Positions 36,986-46,251 are shown, numbered from the stretch's first letter. The stretch is 64,000 nucleotides of DNA from Streptomyces musisoli (GCF_016741855.1 NZ_JAERRH010000008.1:124001-188000); one strand, 5' to 3'. Numbers and translations: made by a program. The notes: generated by a model from the letters alone, not told the origin.

Positions 36986-38677
36986 ATGCAAACCCCCACA
37001 TACGGCCCCATCCAACTGGCGGCGGAGCTACGGCTCCCCACCAACTGGCTCGACTACACGATCCTGGCGATCTACTTCGTCGTCGTCCTGGGCATCGGCT
37101 TCGCAGCCCGCCGGTCCGTGAAGACCAGCCTCGACTTCTTCCTCTCCGGACGCTCGCTGCCCGCCTGGATCACCGGCCTCGCCTTCATCTCGGCGAACCT
37201 GGCGGCCACCGAGATCCTGGGCATGGCCGCGAACAGCGCCCAGTACGGCGCCTACACCGTGCACTGGTACTGGATCGGCGCCATCCCCGCCATGGTCTTC
37301 CTGGGCCTGGTGATGATGCCCTTCTACTACGGCAGCAAGGTCCGCTCGGTCCCCGAGTTCCTGCTGCTGCGCTTCGACCGGGCCGCCCACCTGCTCAGTT
37401 CGATCCTGTTCGCGTTCGCCGCGATCCTCATCGCGGGCGTCAACCTCTACGCCCTCGCGATCGTCGTCGAGGCCCTGCTCGGCTGGCCGCAGTGGGTCGC
37501 CATCGTCGTCGCCGGCGCCTTCGTGCTCGCCTACATCACCCTGGGCGGCCTGTCCTCGGCGATCTACAACGAGGTGCTCCAGTTCTTCGTCATCCTCGCC
37601 GCGCTCATCCCGATCACCGTGCTCGGCCTGAAGAAGGTCGGCGGCTGGGGCGGCCTGACGGACAAGCTCACCGCGAGCCACGGCGCCGACTTCACCACGG
37701 CCTGGGGCGGCACCGGGATCGGCCACGCCAACCCGCTGGGCGCCAACTGGCTCACCATCGTCCTCGGCCTCGGCTTCGTGCTCTCCTTCGGCTACTGGAC
37801 CACCAACTTCGCCGAGGTGCAGCGCGCCCTGTCCGCGAAGAACCTCTCCGCCGGACAGCGCACCCCGCTGATCGCCGCCTACCCGAAGATCTTCATCGTG
37901 TTCCTGGTGATGATCCCGGGACTGGTCGCCGCCGCGATCGTCCCGAAGTTCGGCACCGCGGGCTCCGGCTACCAGTACAACGACGCCATCCCCTACCTGA
38001 TGCAGGAGCTGCTGCCCAACGGCGTCCTCGGCATCGCGGTCACCGGCCTGCTGGCGGCCTTCATGGCGGGCATGGCCGCGAACGTGTCGTCCTTCAACAC
38101 CGTGTTCACGACCGACATCTGGGCCAAGTACGTGGTGCGCGGCCGTGAGGACGGGTACTACGTGCGGTTCGGCCGCCTGATCACCGCGATCGGCGTCGCC
38201 GCCTCCGTCGGCACGGCGTTCCTGGCGTCCTCGTTCTCCAACATCATGAGCTACCTCCAGACGCTGTTCTCCTTCTTCAACGTGCCGATGTTCGTCGTCT
38301 TCATCGTCGGCATGTTCTGGAAGCGCGCCTCCGCCAAGTCCGGCTTCTGGGGCCTGCTCGCCGGGACCGTGACCGCGATGGTCAACTACTTCGTCCTCTA
38401 CAAGAAGGGCATCATCTCCATCCCCACCGACCAGGGCGCCAACTTCGTCTCCGCCATCGCGGGCTTCGTCGCCGGCGCGGTCGTGATGGTCGCGGTGTCC
38501 CTGTTCACCCGGCCGAAGCCGGAGGAGGAACTCCAGGGGCTGGTCTACGGCACCCGCTCCCCCGGCATGTCCGAGCCGCCCGCCGAAGGCGACGACGCGT
38601 GGTACCGCAAGCCGGCCCTGCTGGGCTGGGGCGCGGTCGTCCTGGCCGCCGCCTGCTACATCCCGTTCTCGTTCTGA
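36986..38677 (+). CDS. SGLT-type sodium:sugar symporter, probable galactose uptake
   Basis: This 563-residue SSS-family protein with about 14 helices contains the SGLT segments YFLSGRSLPAWITGLAFISANLAATEILGMA-like core (split here at residues 50-82), GLSSAIYNEVLQFFVI and NVSSFNTVFTTDIW. It is closer to the sugar/myo-inositol branch than the acetate symporter at 4347. It diverges from galTEK and shares its control region, so galactose is the likely substrate, by inference. A small membrane protein follows 21 bp later. Confidence 0.9.
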   Translation: MQTPTYGPIQLAAELRLPTNWLDYTILAIYFVVVLGIGFAARRSVKTSLDFFLSGRSLPAWITGLAFISANLAATEILGMAANSAQYGAYTVHWYWIGAIPAMVFLGLVMMPFYYGSKVRSVPEFLLLRFDRAAHLLSSILFAFAAILIAGVNLYALAIVVEALLGWPQWVAIVVAGAFVLAYITLGGLSSAIYNEVLQFFVILAALIPITVLGLKKVGGWGGLTDKLTASHGADFTTAWGGTGIGHANPLGANWLTIVLGLGFVLSFGYWTTNFAEVQRALSAKNLSAGQRTPLIAAYPKIFIVFLVMIPGLVAAAIVPKFGTAGSGYQYNDAIPYLMQELLPNGVLGIAVTGLLAAFMAGMAANVSSFNTVFTTDIWAKYVVRGREDGYYVRFGRLITAIGVAASVGTAFLASSFSNIMSYLQTLFSFFNVPMFVVFIVGMFWKRASAKSGFWGLLAGTVTAMVNYFVLYKKGIISIPTDQGANFVSAIAGFVAGAVVMVAVSLFTRPKPEEELQGLVYGTRSPGMSEPPAEGDDAWYRKPALLGWGAVVLAAACYIPFSF

Positions 38678-38698
38678 CGCGGGAGGATCGAGGAAACC

Positions 38699-39037
38699 AT
38701 GACCGAGCATCCTGAGCAGCCTCGCCGGCCGCACTACACCGAGCAGGACCTCCAGCGGGAGGTCACCGAGCTGGAGACCAAGTCGGCGACCGCGGCCCGC
38801 ATCTTCGACCTGCGCCGCATCATCGGCGGTCTGTTCGTGGTCTACGGCGTCATCGTCACGATCACCGGCATCACCGACTCCCAGGCCGCGATCGACAAGG
38901 CCGAGGGCGTCAACATCAACCTGTGGACCGGCATCGGCATGCTGCTCCTGGGCGTCTTCTTCCTGGCCTGGCTGAAGCTGCGGCCCACCCCGCCGCCGCT
39001 GCCGCCCGAGGGGCTGCCGGAGGAGCCGGAGCAGTAG
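38699..39037 (+). CDS. small two-helix membrane protein, symporter partner
   Basis: This is a 112-residue protein with a charged N-terminal helix (EQDLQREVTELETKSATAARIFDLRR), two membrane helices (GGLFVVYGVIVTITGIT and GIGMLLLGVFFLAWL) and a Pro/Glu tail. GGAGG and GAGGAAACC precede the ATG. It sits 21 bp after the sugar symporter, resembling the symporter/DUF485 pairing at 3790-6005 but of another family. It is probably an accessory subunit. Confidence 0.82.
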   Translation: MTEHPEQPRRPHYTEQDLQREVTELETKSATAARIFDLRRIIGGLFVVYGVIVTITGITDSQAAIDKAEGVNINLWTGIGMLLLGVFFLAWLKLRPTPPPLPPEGLPEEPEQ

Positions 39038-39332
39038 AACGCCGTCCACCGCCACGGGCAGGGGGCCGACAGAGGCGTTCCCCGGCCGCGGGTGCCTCAA
39101 GGCCGCCGCGGGCAGGGGGCCGACAGGGACGTTTCCGGCTGCGGGTGCGCGAGGGCCGGCCGCGCGGTTCCTCGCGCCCCTCGGGGGCGCCTCCCGTGCA
39201 CGCAGTGGCGGGTACGCCGCCCGCCCCCGCACCACAACAGCGCCGGGCGCACTCCCGGCCACGGGCCCGGCCGCGCGGTTCCCCGCGCCCCTTCGGGGCG
39301 CGAGGTGCGTGCGCGGCCGTGGGGGCGGGTGG
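39038..39332. repeat. gene-free spacer with duplicated Streptomyces intergenic hairpin element
   Basis: Two copies of GCGCGGTTCC-x-CGCGCCCC followed by a complementary GGGGCGC form hairpins at 39174-39190 and 39285-39301. A second direct repeat, GGGCAGGGGGCCGACAG, occurs near 39057 and 39110. The hairpins can terminate both flanking convergent genes. Similar GTTCCCCGCGCCCC elements are frequent in Streptomyces intergenic DNA. Confidence 0.75.
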
Positions 39333-40034
39333 CTAGGGCAGGTCCGGTTCGGCTCCGCCGACCCCCCGGAGGGAACCCGCCCGGTCCAGCAGACCCGTCC
39401 GCGCGGCCAGCGCCGCCGCCTCCAGCCTCGATCCCACCCCGAGCTTCATCAGCACCCGCTGCACATGCGTGCGGGCCGTGCTCGGGGCGATCCCCATCCC
39501 GGCCGCGATCAGCCGCGTGTCCTCCCCGTCGGCCACCCTGACCAGCACCTCCACCTCACGCGGCGTCAGCATCTCCAGCAGCCGCTGGGCCTCGTCATCG
39601 GGCTGCGCGGCGGGATTGAGCAGCTCACCGAAGGCACCCTGGAGCAGCTGCGGCGCCACCGCCGACTCCCCGGCCCGGGCCTTCATGATGGCCCGCTCGA
39701 CCCCCTCGATCCGCTCGTCGTGCCGTACGTACCCCGACGCGCCCGCGGCGAAGGCCGCCGCGATCCCGCGCGGCGACGGCACCGGGCCCAGCACCAGTAC
39801 CGCCACCTGCGGACGCTCCCGCTTGATCTTCACCACCGGGTCGAAGACCCCCGGATCGGCCGGCGCCGCGGTGCCCAGCAGGCACACCTCGGGCGCCCGC
39901 GCGATCACCAGGTCCGCCGCACCCGCCGCCGGCGCCGCCGCGGCGACCACCCGGTGCCCGCGCAGCTTCAGCGCCGACGCCAACGCCTCCGCGAGCAGGC
40001 GATGGTCGTCGACGACGATGAGCCGCACTCCCAT
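39333..40034 (-). CDS. LuxR-family response regulator with degenerate receiver
   Basis: This is a 233-residue regulator with a receiver-like domain and a LuxR HTH (LTPREVEVLVRVADGEDTRLIAAGMGIAPSTARTHVQRVLMKLGV). D9-D10 remain, but the phospho-acceptor position is Gly54 (VCLLGTAAP instead of xLLDxxxP), and the conserved Lys is Arg in GYVRHDE. It therefore probably works without phosphorylation, as an atypical regulator. ATG 40034 follows a G-rich ribosome site. No kinase is nearby. Confidence 0.88.
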   Translation of the reverse strand: MGVRLIVVDDHRLLAEALASALKLRGHRVVAAAAPAAGAADLVIARAPEVCLLGTAAPADPGVFDPVVKIKRERPQVAVLVLGPVPSPRGIAAAFAAGASGYVRHDERIEGVERAIMKARAGESAVAPQLLQGAFGELLNPAAQPDDEAQRLLEMLTPREVEVLVRVADGEDTRLIAAGMGIAPSTARTHVQRVLMKLGVGSRLEAAALAARTGLLDRAGSLRGVGGAEPDLP

Positions 40035-40121
40035 AGAGCAACCCCCCAGTCCCCCGGCACCCCCGCCCTTCATGCCCCCGGAAGCTACACGCTTGTTCGA
40101 CGTCGCGCTGCCCCTCCCGAC

Positions 40122-40160
40122 GAGAAGTGCCCCGGATCGATGAAATCCGGGGCACTTCTC
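40122..40160 (-). terminator. strong hairpin terminator
   Basis: GAGAAGTGCCCCGGAT and ATCCGGGGCACTTCTC form a perfect 16-bp stem around CGATGAA. It follows the leftward beta-propeller gene by 48 bp and separates it from the response-regulator gene. Confidence 0.88.
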
Positions 40161-40207
40161 GGCAAGTCACTCATTCGGGCGAGACCGGCGACGGGGCCGG
40201 CGGCCGG

Positions 40208-41980
40208 TCAGCCGTCCGTACCGAACGCCATCACCAGGTACTCCTTGGAGTACGCACTCGGCTTGTGGGCGTACACGGCCGACATGTACAGGCGGCCGTT
40301 GCCGTAGAGCAGCTCCGCGTACTCCGGCAGCAGGCTGGTCTCCCCCTCGTGCACATTGCGGGTGCCCGGGTTCTCCAGCAGCGTCGCCGACTTGAACGAA
40401 CCGCCGTCGATGCTGACGATCTGGCCGCCCTTGTTGTACGGCGGCGACTTGTAGGCGAGCAGGTTGCCGCCGTCCATGCGCAGCGGGGAGAGCGTGTAGC
40501 CGTCGCCGGCCTCGGCGCGCTGCCCGGTCGGCTTGCCGGTCTTCAGGTCGAAGGCGACGATCTCGTTGGTCTTGGAGTACTCGGCCTTGCCGTCGTGCTC
40601 CTCGGTCGTCAGGTACAGCCGGCCGTTGCCGGCGACGACCTGCCGGCAGCCGTCGATCTGGGTGAGGCCGTTGCAGCGGCCCCCGTACGTGTCCTTCGGG
40701 GCGGGGATCCGGGCGAGCAGCTGACCGGTCTTGTTGTCGATGGAGAAGTAGTCCGAGACGTTGTCGCTGCTGGCCCCGACCACCAGCGGGTCGACGGAGA
40801 CGACGGCCGCGTACTCGATGCCGTCGGGCATCTTGTACTCGGAGATCACCTTCCCGCTCGCCGGGTCGATGGTCTGGATGTGCAGCTGCCGGTTGTCGTA
40901 CGAGCCGCACCGCCGCACCGCGACGAGCCGGGTGCCGCCGCCGTACCCCTCGTCGAAGCAGGTGTCGTCCTGCTTCGGCTGCCACAGCACCTTGCCCGAC
41001 TCGATGTCGAACGCGGCGCCGCCCTCCAGGCTGCCGACCGCGACGGTGTGCTGAGCGACCGTCACATTCTGGAAGGTGATCGGGAAGTCACCGGAGTTGA
41101 CCGACTTCGTCCACAGCTTCTTGCCCGCGGCGAGGTCGATCGCCGCCACCTGGCTACAGCCGGCGGAGCGGCCCTTGTCGGGCATCTTCGGCTGGAAGGC
41201 GATCGCCGTCCGGCCGTCCTCGTCGACATGGCCGCTGGCCGCGCACACGGGGCCGGGCAGCTTGATCGTCCACAGCTTGGAGCCCTTGGCCGGGTCGTAG
41301 CCGACGATCTCCGCGATGCCGCTCTTGGCGTACACCGTGTCCGTCAGCCACGAACCCGAGGTGACGACGGTGTCCTCCGCCTTGGGCAGCGGGACCTGGA
41401 AGAGCACCTTGGAGGCCGGGTCGTCCGGCACCTTCTCCTTGCCGCCACCGCCGGCCGGGCCCCCGGAGCCGCCCGTGCCGTTCGAGCCGCCGCTGGAGGA
41501 GGCGGTGTCGTGCGGCTTGCCGTCGTCCCCGGAGGACTTGGCGTACCAGATTCCGCCACCGACGATCAGCGCGATGGCGACGACCGCCGCGACGACGATG
41601 AACAGCACGGTGTTGTTCCGCCCGCCGCCGGTCCCCGGCTGGGGCTGCGCCACCACGGTCGGCGGCTGCCCCTGGCCCGGATAGCCGTACCCCGGCTGCA
41701 CGCCCTGCACGGGCTGCGTGGGCTGGGCGTAGGGGTTGTGCGGCTGGGCGCCGTACCCGGGCGGCTGCTGGCCGGGGTACGCCTGGGGCTGGGCCGGCGG
41801 CTGCTGGGCGTACGGGTTCTGCTGCTGGCCGGGGTAGCCGTAACCGGGCTGCGGGGGCTGGGCCGGCGGCTGCGCGGGCGGGGTCTGGGGGTAGCCGTAG
41901 CCCGGCTGCGGGGGCTGGGCCGGCGGCTGCGGCGGCTGGCCGGGGGGCTGGTTCGGTGGCGGCGGGGGCGGCTGGGTCAT
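40208..41980 (-). CDS. membrane-anchored PQQ-like beta-propeller protein, paralogue A
   Basis: This is a 590-residue protein. It has a proline/glutamine/tyrosine-rich cytosolic head (residues 1-120, GYGYPQ repeats), one helix (TVLFIVVAAVVAIALIVGGG, about 128-147), a Gly/Ser linker and an extracytoplasmic domain of WxxKLxx-type blades (GSKLWTIKLPG, GKKLWTKSV, SGKVLWQPK) like PQQ/BamB propellers. PQQ ligands are not evident. Several cysteines (VCAASG, GCSQV, DTCFDE) could form disulfides. It may present a scaffold for envelope complexes. The 616-residue protein upstream is a paralogue. Confidence 0.85.
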   Translation of the reverse strand: MTQPPPPPPNQPPGQPPQPPAQPPQPGYGYPQTPPAQPPAQPPQPGYGYPGQQQNPYAQQPPAQPQAYPGQQPPGYGAQPHNPYAQPTQPVQGVQPGYGYPGQGQPPTVVAQPQPGTGGGRNNTVLFIVVAAVVAIALIVGGGIWYAKSSGDDGKPHDTASSSGGSNGTGGSGGPAGGGGKEKVPDDPASKVLFQVPLPKAEDTVVTSGSWLTDTVYAKSGIAEIVGYDPAKGSKLWTIKLPGPVCAASGHVDEDGRTAIAFQPKMPDKGRSAGCSQVAAIDLAAGKKLWTKSVNSGDFPITFQNVTVAQHTVAVGSLEGGAAFDIESGKVLWQPKQDDTCFDEGYGGGTRLVAVRRCGSYDNRQLHIQTIDPASGKVISEYKMPDGIEYAAVVSVDPLVVGASSDNVSDYFSIDNKTGQLLARIPAPKDTYGGRCNGLTQIDGCRQVVAGNGRLYLTTEEHDGKAEYSKTNEIVAFDLKTGKPTGQRAEAGDGYTLSPLRMDGGNLLAYKSPPYNKGGQIVSIDGGSFKSATLLENPGTRNVHEGETSLLPEYAELLYGNGRLYMSAVYAHKPSAYSKEYLVMAFGTDG

Positions 41981-42068
41981 GGCGGAGGTACCTCGGTGAC
42001 GCTCGGGGGGCCGGACGGCGGAAGGGACGGGGCTGGGGGCGGGTCGAGGCCGGAACGGTGTGCCGGGC

Positions 42069-43919
42069 TCAGTTGCCGAAGGCCATGATCAGCTTTTCCT
42101 TCGAGTCGTCGTCTCCGGACAGCCGGCCCGAGGAGATGAAGAACCGTCCGCCGGACCAGTCGACGACACCGTCGTAGAAGGCGTTCTCGGCGTCGGCGGC
42201 GCCCTGCGGGTTCTGCAGCAGCCGGGTGGTCTGGTGGGAGGATCCAGCGACCGGAACCGACACCACCTGGCCGCCCGTGTCGTACGACGGCTGCACGTAC
42301 GCGATGAGCTTGCCGTCCTCGACCTTGACCGGGGACATCGGCCGGTCACCCGGGGACTTGACCCGCCACTTCTCCTTGCCGTTGGAGAGGCTGATGGCGA
42401 CGACCTCGTTGGCGCTGACGGTGGAGTCGGTGGGCAGGTAGAGCGTGTCGGCGTCGACCGCAACACCCTGGCAGCCCTGGAGCTCGCGTTCGAGGATCGC
42501 CCAGCCGCAGCGGGGGGCGAACTTCTCGTCCACCGTGACCTCCGAGCGGAACTTGCCGTCCTTGGTGAAGGTGGAGATGTTCCAGGTCTTCTTGTCCCGG
42601 TTGGTCAGGTAGACGACGAGCGGGTCGACCGAGTAGGTCCGGCTCACCTCCCAGCCCTTCTTGACCTTCTGGGTCCAGCGCACCTTGCCGGTGGCCGGGT
42701 CCAGCTCCTGGATCTCCTCGTGCTCGTCGGACGAGCCGACACCGCAGGAGGCCACCTGGATCAGCCGGCCGGTGCCGCCCGCGAAGGCGGCCGGGAAGCA
42801 TGCCTGGCCGTACCGCTTCTTGTCGTACAGCTTCTTGCCGCTGTCGATGTCGTACGCCGTGCCGGACTGGGATCGGCCCACCATCAGCGTCTTGCCGCTC
42901 ACCGACAGCTCGACGGTGAGCGCGCTGTCGAACAGGCCGCCGTCGGCGACCTCGCCGCTCCAGCCCTTCGTGCCGGTGCGCAGGTCGATCTGCTGGAGCT
43001 GGTTGCACTTGGCGCGGTCGCCGTCGCCGTTCATGTAGGCCACGACGATCTTGTCGTCGGCCGACTTCTGGGGGGTGACCGAGCAGATCTTCTGCGGGAA
43101 GGCGAGGGGTCCCCAGGCGGTGCCGCCGTCACCGGCGTTGAAGGCGAAGACCTGCTTGTAGGCCGCCTTCACCGCGGTGTCGCCGGAGACCCACATGCCG
43201 GGCGCGTCGGCGCCGGACGCCGGGGCGTCGGGCGCCGGCTTGTACCAGAGCACCTTGGCCTCACCGGCCTGGCGGCCCCCGTTGAGGTTCTCCGGGTCCT
43301 CACCGCCGCCGGAGGCGGACGGCGAGGCGGAGGCGGAGGAGGACTGCTTGGGGTCGTCGCTCTGCGCGGCGACGGGCTTCTTCTTGCCGCCGTCGTCGTC
43401 ACCGCCGCCGGTGAGCGCGAACACCGTGCCGCCGATGACGGCCAGCGCGGCCACCGCGGCACCGACGATCAGCGCCGTCTTCTTGCGGGAGGCCGGCCCG
43501 CCGCCGACCGGACCGCCGGGCGCGGTGCCGGGCATGCCCGGGTACGGCGGCTGCTGCGGGTGGCCGTAGCCGGGCTGCGGGGCGCCGTACGGGCCCGGCT
43601 GCTGCGGCTGGCCGTAGGGGCCCGGGGTGCCGGGGGTGCCCGCGTACGGTCCCGGCTGCTGGGGATAGCCGTAGCCCGGCTGCGGCTGCTGCGGGGGGCC
43701 GGCGGGCGGCTGGGGCGCGCCGAAGCCGCCCTGGGCCGACGGGGTTTGGGGAGCACCGAAGCCGCCCGGGGCGGGCGGGGTCTGCGGAGCGCCGAAGCCG
43801 CCCTGGGCCGGCGGGGTCGCCGGTGGCGTCTGCGGTGCGCCGAAGCCGCCGGGCTGCGGCGGCTGTTCCTGCGGTGCTCCGAACCCGCCCTGCGGCGGCT
43901 GGTCGGGCGGCTGATTCAT
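42069..43919 (-). CDS. membrane-anchored PQQ-like beta-propeller protein, paralogue B
   Basis: This is a 616-residue paralogue of the downstream protein. The cytosolic head holds GGFGAPQ repeats and GYGYPQ motifs (residues 1-135), followed by one helix (TALIVGAAVAALAVIGGTVFAL), an acidic/Ser linker (SSSASASPSASGGGEDP) and a propeller domain with GGTAWGP, GTKGWSGEV, GKKLYDKK and GKVRWTQKV blades. The C-terminal ends of both paralogues (RLYMSAVYAHKPS... / RFFISSGRLSGD..KLIMAFG) align. The 88-bp gap suggests an operon. A PHO-box-like direct repeat lies upstream. Confidence 0.85.
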   Translation of the reverse strand: MNQPPDQPPQGGFGAPQEQPPQPGGFGAPQTPPATPPAQGGFGAPQTPPAPGGFGAPQTPSAQGGFGAPQPPAGPPQQPQPGYGYPQQPGPYAGTPGTPGPYGQPQQPGPYGAPQPGYGHPQQPPYPGMPGTAPGGPVGGGPASRKKTALIVGAAVAALAVIGGTVFALTGGGDDDGGKKKPVAAQSDDPKQSSSASASPSASGGGEDPENLNGGRQAGEAKVLWYKPAPDAPASGADAPGMWVSGDTAVKAAYKQVFAFNAGDGGTAWGPLAFPQKICSVTPQKSADDKIVVAYMNGDGDRAKCNQLQQIDLRTGTKGWSGEVADGGLFDSALTVELSVSGKTLMVGRSQSGTAYDIDSGKKLYDKKRYGQACFPAAFAGGTGRLIQVASCGVGSSDEHEEIQELDPATGKVRWTQKVKKGWEVSRTYSVDPLVVYLTNRDKKTWNISTFTKDGKFRSEVTVDEKFAPRCGWAILERELQGCQGVAVDADTLYLPTDSTVSANEVVAISLSNGKEKWRVKSPGDRPMSPVKVEDGKLIAYVQPSYDTGGQVVSVPVAGSSHQTTRLLQNPQGAADAENAFYDGVVDWSGGRFFISSGRLSGDDDSKEKLIMAFGN

Positions 43920-44206
43920 CAGCGCTCTCCCCCTCGTTCACTGATTTCTAGCCACGCCCTGGGGGTCGTGACAGACCCAAGGTCGTTCTCAGACTGTTCT
44001 CAGACGGCTCTTTCTATCACCCGGCACCGACAGCCCACGGGCCCGCGTCCGCCGCTGTTCCCAAGGGAGAACCGGCCCGTGATGCCGCCGTTACGCGCCT
44101 TCACGCCCCCTTCACGCGGCGCGCGCAACGGCCGCGCGCGCGGCCGGATCACGCCGCGCGCGCTCCCCTGGGCCCGAAGGCGTGCTTCACCACTGCCACG
44201 CGACGC
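43920..44206. other. spacer upstream of the beta-propeller pair
   Basis: No gene is visible. Apart from the 11-bp-spaced direct repeat at 43985-44006 and the ABC-F terminator at 44207, the interval holds GCGCGC-rich sequence without clear features. Confidence 0.5.
43985..44006. promoter_or_regulatory. PHO-box-like tandem 11-bp direct repeat
   Basis: GTTCTCAGACT is followed directly by GTTCTCAGACG, an exact 10-bp match with an 11-bp period. OmpR-family regulators such as Streptomyces PhoP recognise GTTCACC-like heptamers repeated every 11 bp. The repeat lies 66 bp upstream of the leftward propeller gene. Confidence 0.5.
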
Positions 44207-44238
44207 AGCGCACACCGCCGCTCATGACGGTGTGCGCT
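44207..44238 (-). terminator. ABC-F terminator hairpin
   Basis: AGCGCACACCG and CGGTGTGCGCT form a perfect 11-bp stem with a 10-nt loop, starting 7 bp past the ABC-F stop codon. Confidence 0.85.
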
Positions 44239-44244
44239 CCCGTG

Positions 44245-46053
44245 TCACGCGTCCTCCGCCAGCTCCAGCCAGCGCAGCTCCAGTTCCTCGCGTTCCTGGG
44301 CGAGGTCACGCAACTGGACGTCCAGGTCGGCCACCTTGGCGAAGTCGGTGGCGTTCTCGGCGATGCGGGCGTGCAGCCTGGACTCCTTCTCGGAGACCTT
44401 GTCCAACTGGCGCTCGATCTTCTGGAGTTCCTTCTTCGCGGCCCGCTGGTCCGCGGCGCTCTTCTCCGTGGTGGCCGGCTTGGGCGTGGCGGCGGCGGCC
44501 TGTGCCGCGACCGCCTCCTCCATGCGTTGCCGCCGCTCCAGGTACTCGTCGATGCCGCGCGGCAGCATCCGCAGCGTGCCGTCGCCGAGGAGGGCGAACA
44601 CCCGGTCCGTCGTGCGCTCCACGAAGAACCGGTCGTGGGAGATGACGATCATCGAGCCGGGCCAGCCGTCGAGGACGTCCTCGAGCTGGGTGAGGGTCTC
44701 GATGTCGAGGTCGTTGGTGGGCTCGTCCAGGAAGAGGACGTTGGGCTCGTCCATGAGCAGGCGCAGCAGCTGGAGCCGCCGCCGCTCGCCACCGGAGAGG
44801 TCGCCCACCGGCGTCCACTGCTTGTCCTTGTTGAAGCCGAACGTCTCGCACAGCTGCCCGGCCGTCATCTCGCGCCCCTTGCCGAGGTCGACGCGCTCGC
44901 GGACCCGCTGCACGGCCTCCAGGACCCGCCAGGTCGGGTCGAGTTCGGCGACCTCCTGGGAGAGGTAGGCGAGTTTGACGGTCCTGCCGACGGCGATGCG
45001 TCCGCCCGCGGGCTGCTCCTCGCCCTCGGTGCGGGCCGCGGCGGCCATGGCGCGCAGCAGGGAGGTCTTGCCGGCGCCGTTGACGCCGACGAGGCCGATC
45101 CGGTCGCCGGGCCCGAGCTGCCAGGTGACGTGCTTCAGCAGCACCTTGGGGCCGGCCTGGACGGTGACGTCCTCCAGGTCGAAGACGGTCCTGCCGAGCC
45201 GCGAGGAGGCGAACTTCATCAGCTCGCTGCTGTCCCGGGGCGGCGGCACGTCCGCGATCAGCTCGTTGGCGGCCTCGACCCGGAAGCGCGGCTTGGACGT
45301 ACGCGCGGGCGCCCCGCGCCGCAGCCAGGCCAGCTCCTTCCTGACCAGGTTCTGCCGCTTGGCCTCCTCGGTGGCCGCGATCCGCTCGCGCTCGGCACGC
45401 GCGAAGACGTAGTCGGAGTAACCGCCCTCGTACTCGTACACGTCGCCGCGCTGCACGTCCCACATGCGGGTGCAGACCTGGTCCAGGAACCACCGGTCGT
45501 GCGTCACGCAGACCAGCGCCGAGCGCCGGTTCTGGAGGTGCTGCGCGAGCCAGGCGATGCCCTCGACGTCGAGGTGGTTGGTGGGCTCGTCCAGGACGAT
45601 CAGGTCCTGTTCCTCGATCAGCAGCTTGGCGAGCGCGATACGGCGCCGCTCACCACCGGACAGCGGTCCGATGACGGTGTCGAGCCCCTTCGGGAAGCCC
45701 GGCAGGTCCAGCCCGCCGAACAGCCCGGTCAGCACGTCCCTGACCTTGGCGTTGCCGGCCCACTCGTGGTCCGCCATGTCACCGATGACCTCGTGGCGGA
45801 CGGTCGCGGCGGGGTCGAGGGAGTCGTGCTGCGTGAGCACGCCGAGACGCAGCCCGCCGGACTGGGTGACCCGTCCGGTGTCGGGCTCCTCCAGCTTGGC
45901 GAGCATGCGGATGAGGGTGGTCTTGCCGTCGCCGTTGCGCCCGACGACCCCGATCCGGTCCCCTTCCGACACGCCGAGCGAGACGCCGTCCAGCAGGGCA
46001 CGGGTGCCGTACACCTTGCTGACGTTCTCGACATTGACCAGATTGACGGCCAT
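44245..46053 (-). CDS. ABC-F family ATPase, Uup-like
   Basis: This is a 602-residue soluble twin-ATPase without membrane segments. The first domain has GRNGDGKTT and LSGGERRRIALAKLL. The second has GVNGAGKTS and LSGGERRRLQLLRLL. Both Walker B regions read LDEPTNxLD. The inter-domain linker (about residues 200-300) and a C-terminal coiled coil (about 525-600) match Uup-type ABC-F proteins that act on ribosomes or replication intermediates. Resistance to ribosome drugs cannot be inferred. Confidence 0.93.
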   Translation of the reverse strand: MAVNLVNVENVSKVYGTRALLDGVSLGVSEGDRIGVVGRNGDGKTTLIRMLAKLEEPDTGRVTQSGGLRLGVLTQHDSLDPAATVRHEVIGDMADHEWAGNAKVRDVLTGLFGGLDLPGFPKGLDTVIGPLSGGERRRIALAKLLIEEQDLIVLDEPTNHLDVEGIAWLAQHLQNRRSALVCVTHDRWFLDQVCTRMWDVQRGDVYEYEGGYSDYVFARAERERIAATEEAKRQNLVRKELAWLRRGAPARTSKPRFRVEAANELIADVPPPRDSSELMKFASSRLGRTVFDLEDVTVQAGPKVLLKHVTWQLGPGDRIGLVGVNGAGKTSLLRAMAAAARTEGEEQPAGGRIAVGRTVKLAYLSQEVAELDPTWRVLEAVQRVRERVDLGKGREMTAGQLCETFGFNKDKQWTPVGDLSGGERRRLQLLRLLMDEPNVLFLDEPTNDLDIETLTQLEDVLDGWPGSMIVISHDRFFVERTTDRVFALLGDGTLRMLPRGIDEYLERRQRMEEAVAAQAAAATPKPATTEKSAADQRAAKKELQKIERQLDKVSEKESRLHARIAENATDFAKVADLDVQLRDLAQEREELELRWLELAEDA

Positions 46054-46089
46054 TTCACTCCTGTGCGCGGGGTTCGGGCGCCTCCCAGC

Positions 46090-46251
46090 CTAGTGCGCGC
46101 CGGAGGAAGCCTCCTCCGCCCTGGCCCTGCGCTCCTCGTGGCGGTCGGCGGCGTCCAGCATCCAGTCGTCGCCCCGGCGCTGTGTACCGGCCCGGATGCG
46201 GCGGCTCGCCTCCACACAGCGCGGGTCGCCCTTGTCGGCCAGCCCGTACAT
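46090..46251 (-). CDS. 53-residue hypothetical protein
   Basis: This short frame reads MYGLADKGDPRC through RAGTQRRGDDWMLDAADRHE to a TAG stop. Third positions are almost all G or C, which supports coding. It lies between ispE (66 bp upstream) and the ABC-F gene (37 bp downstream), all leftward. There is no clear ribosome site, and no family is recognised. It is predicted to be a charged, helical, cytosolic protein. Confidence 0.6.
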   Translation of the reverse strand: MYGLADKGDPRCVEASRRIRAGTQRRGDDWMLDAADRHEERRARAEEASSGAH

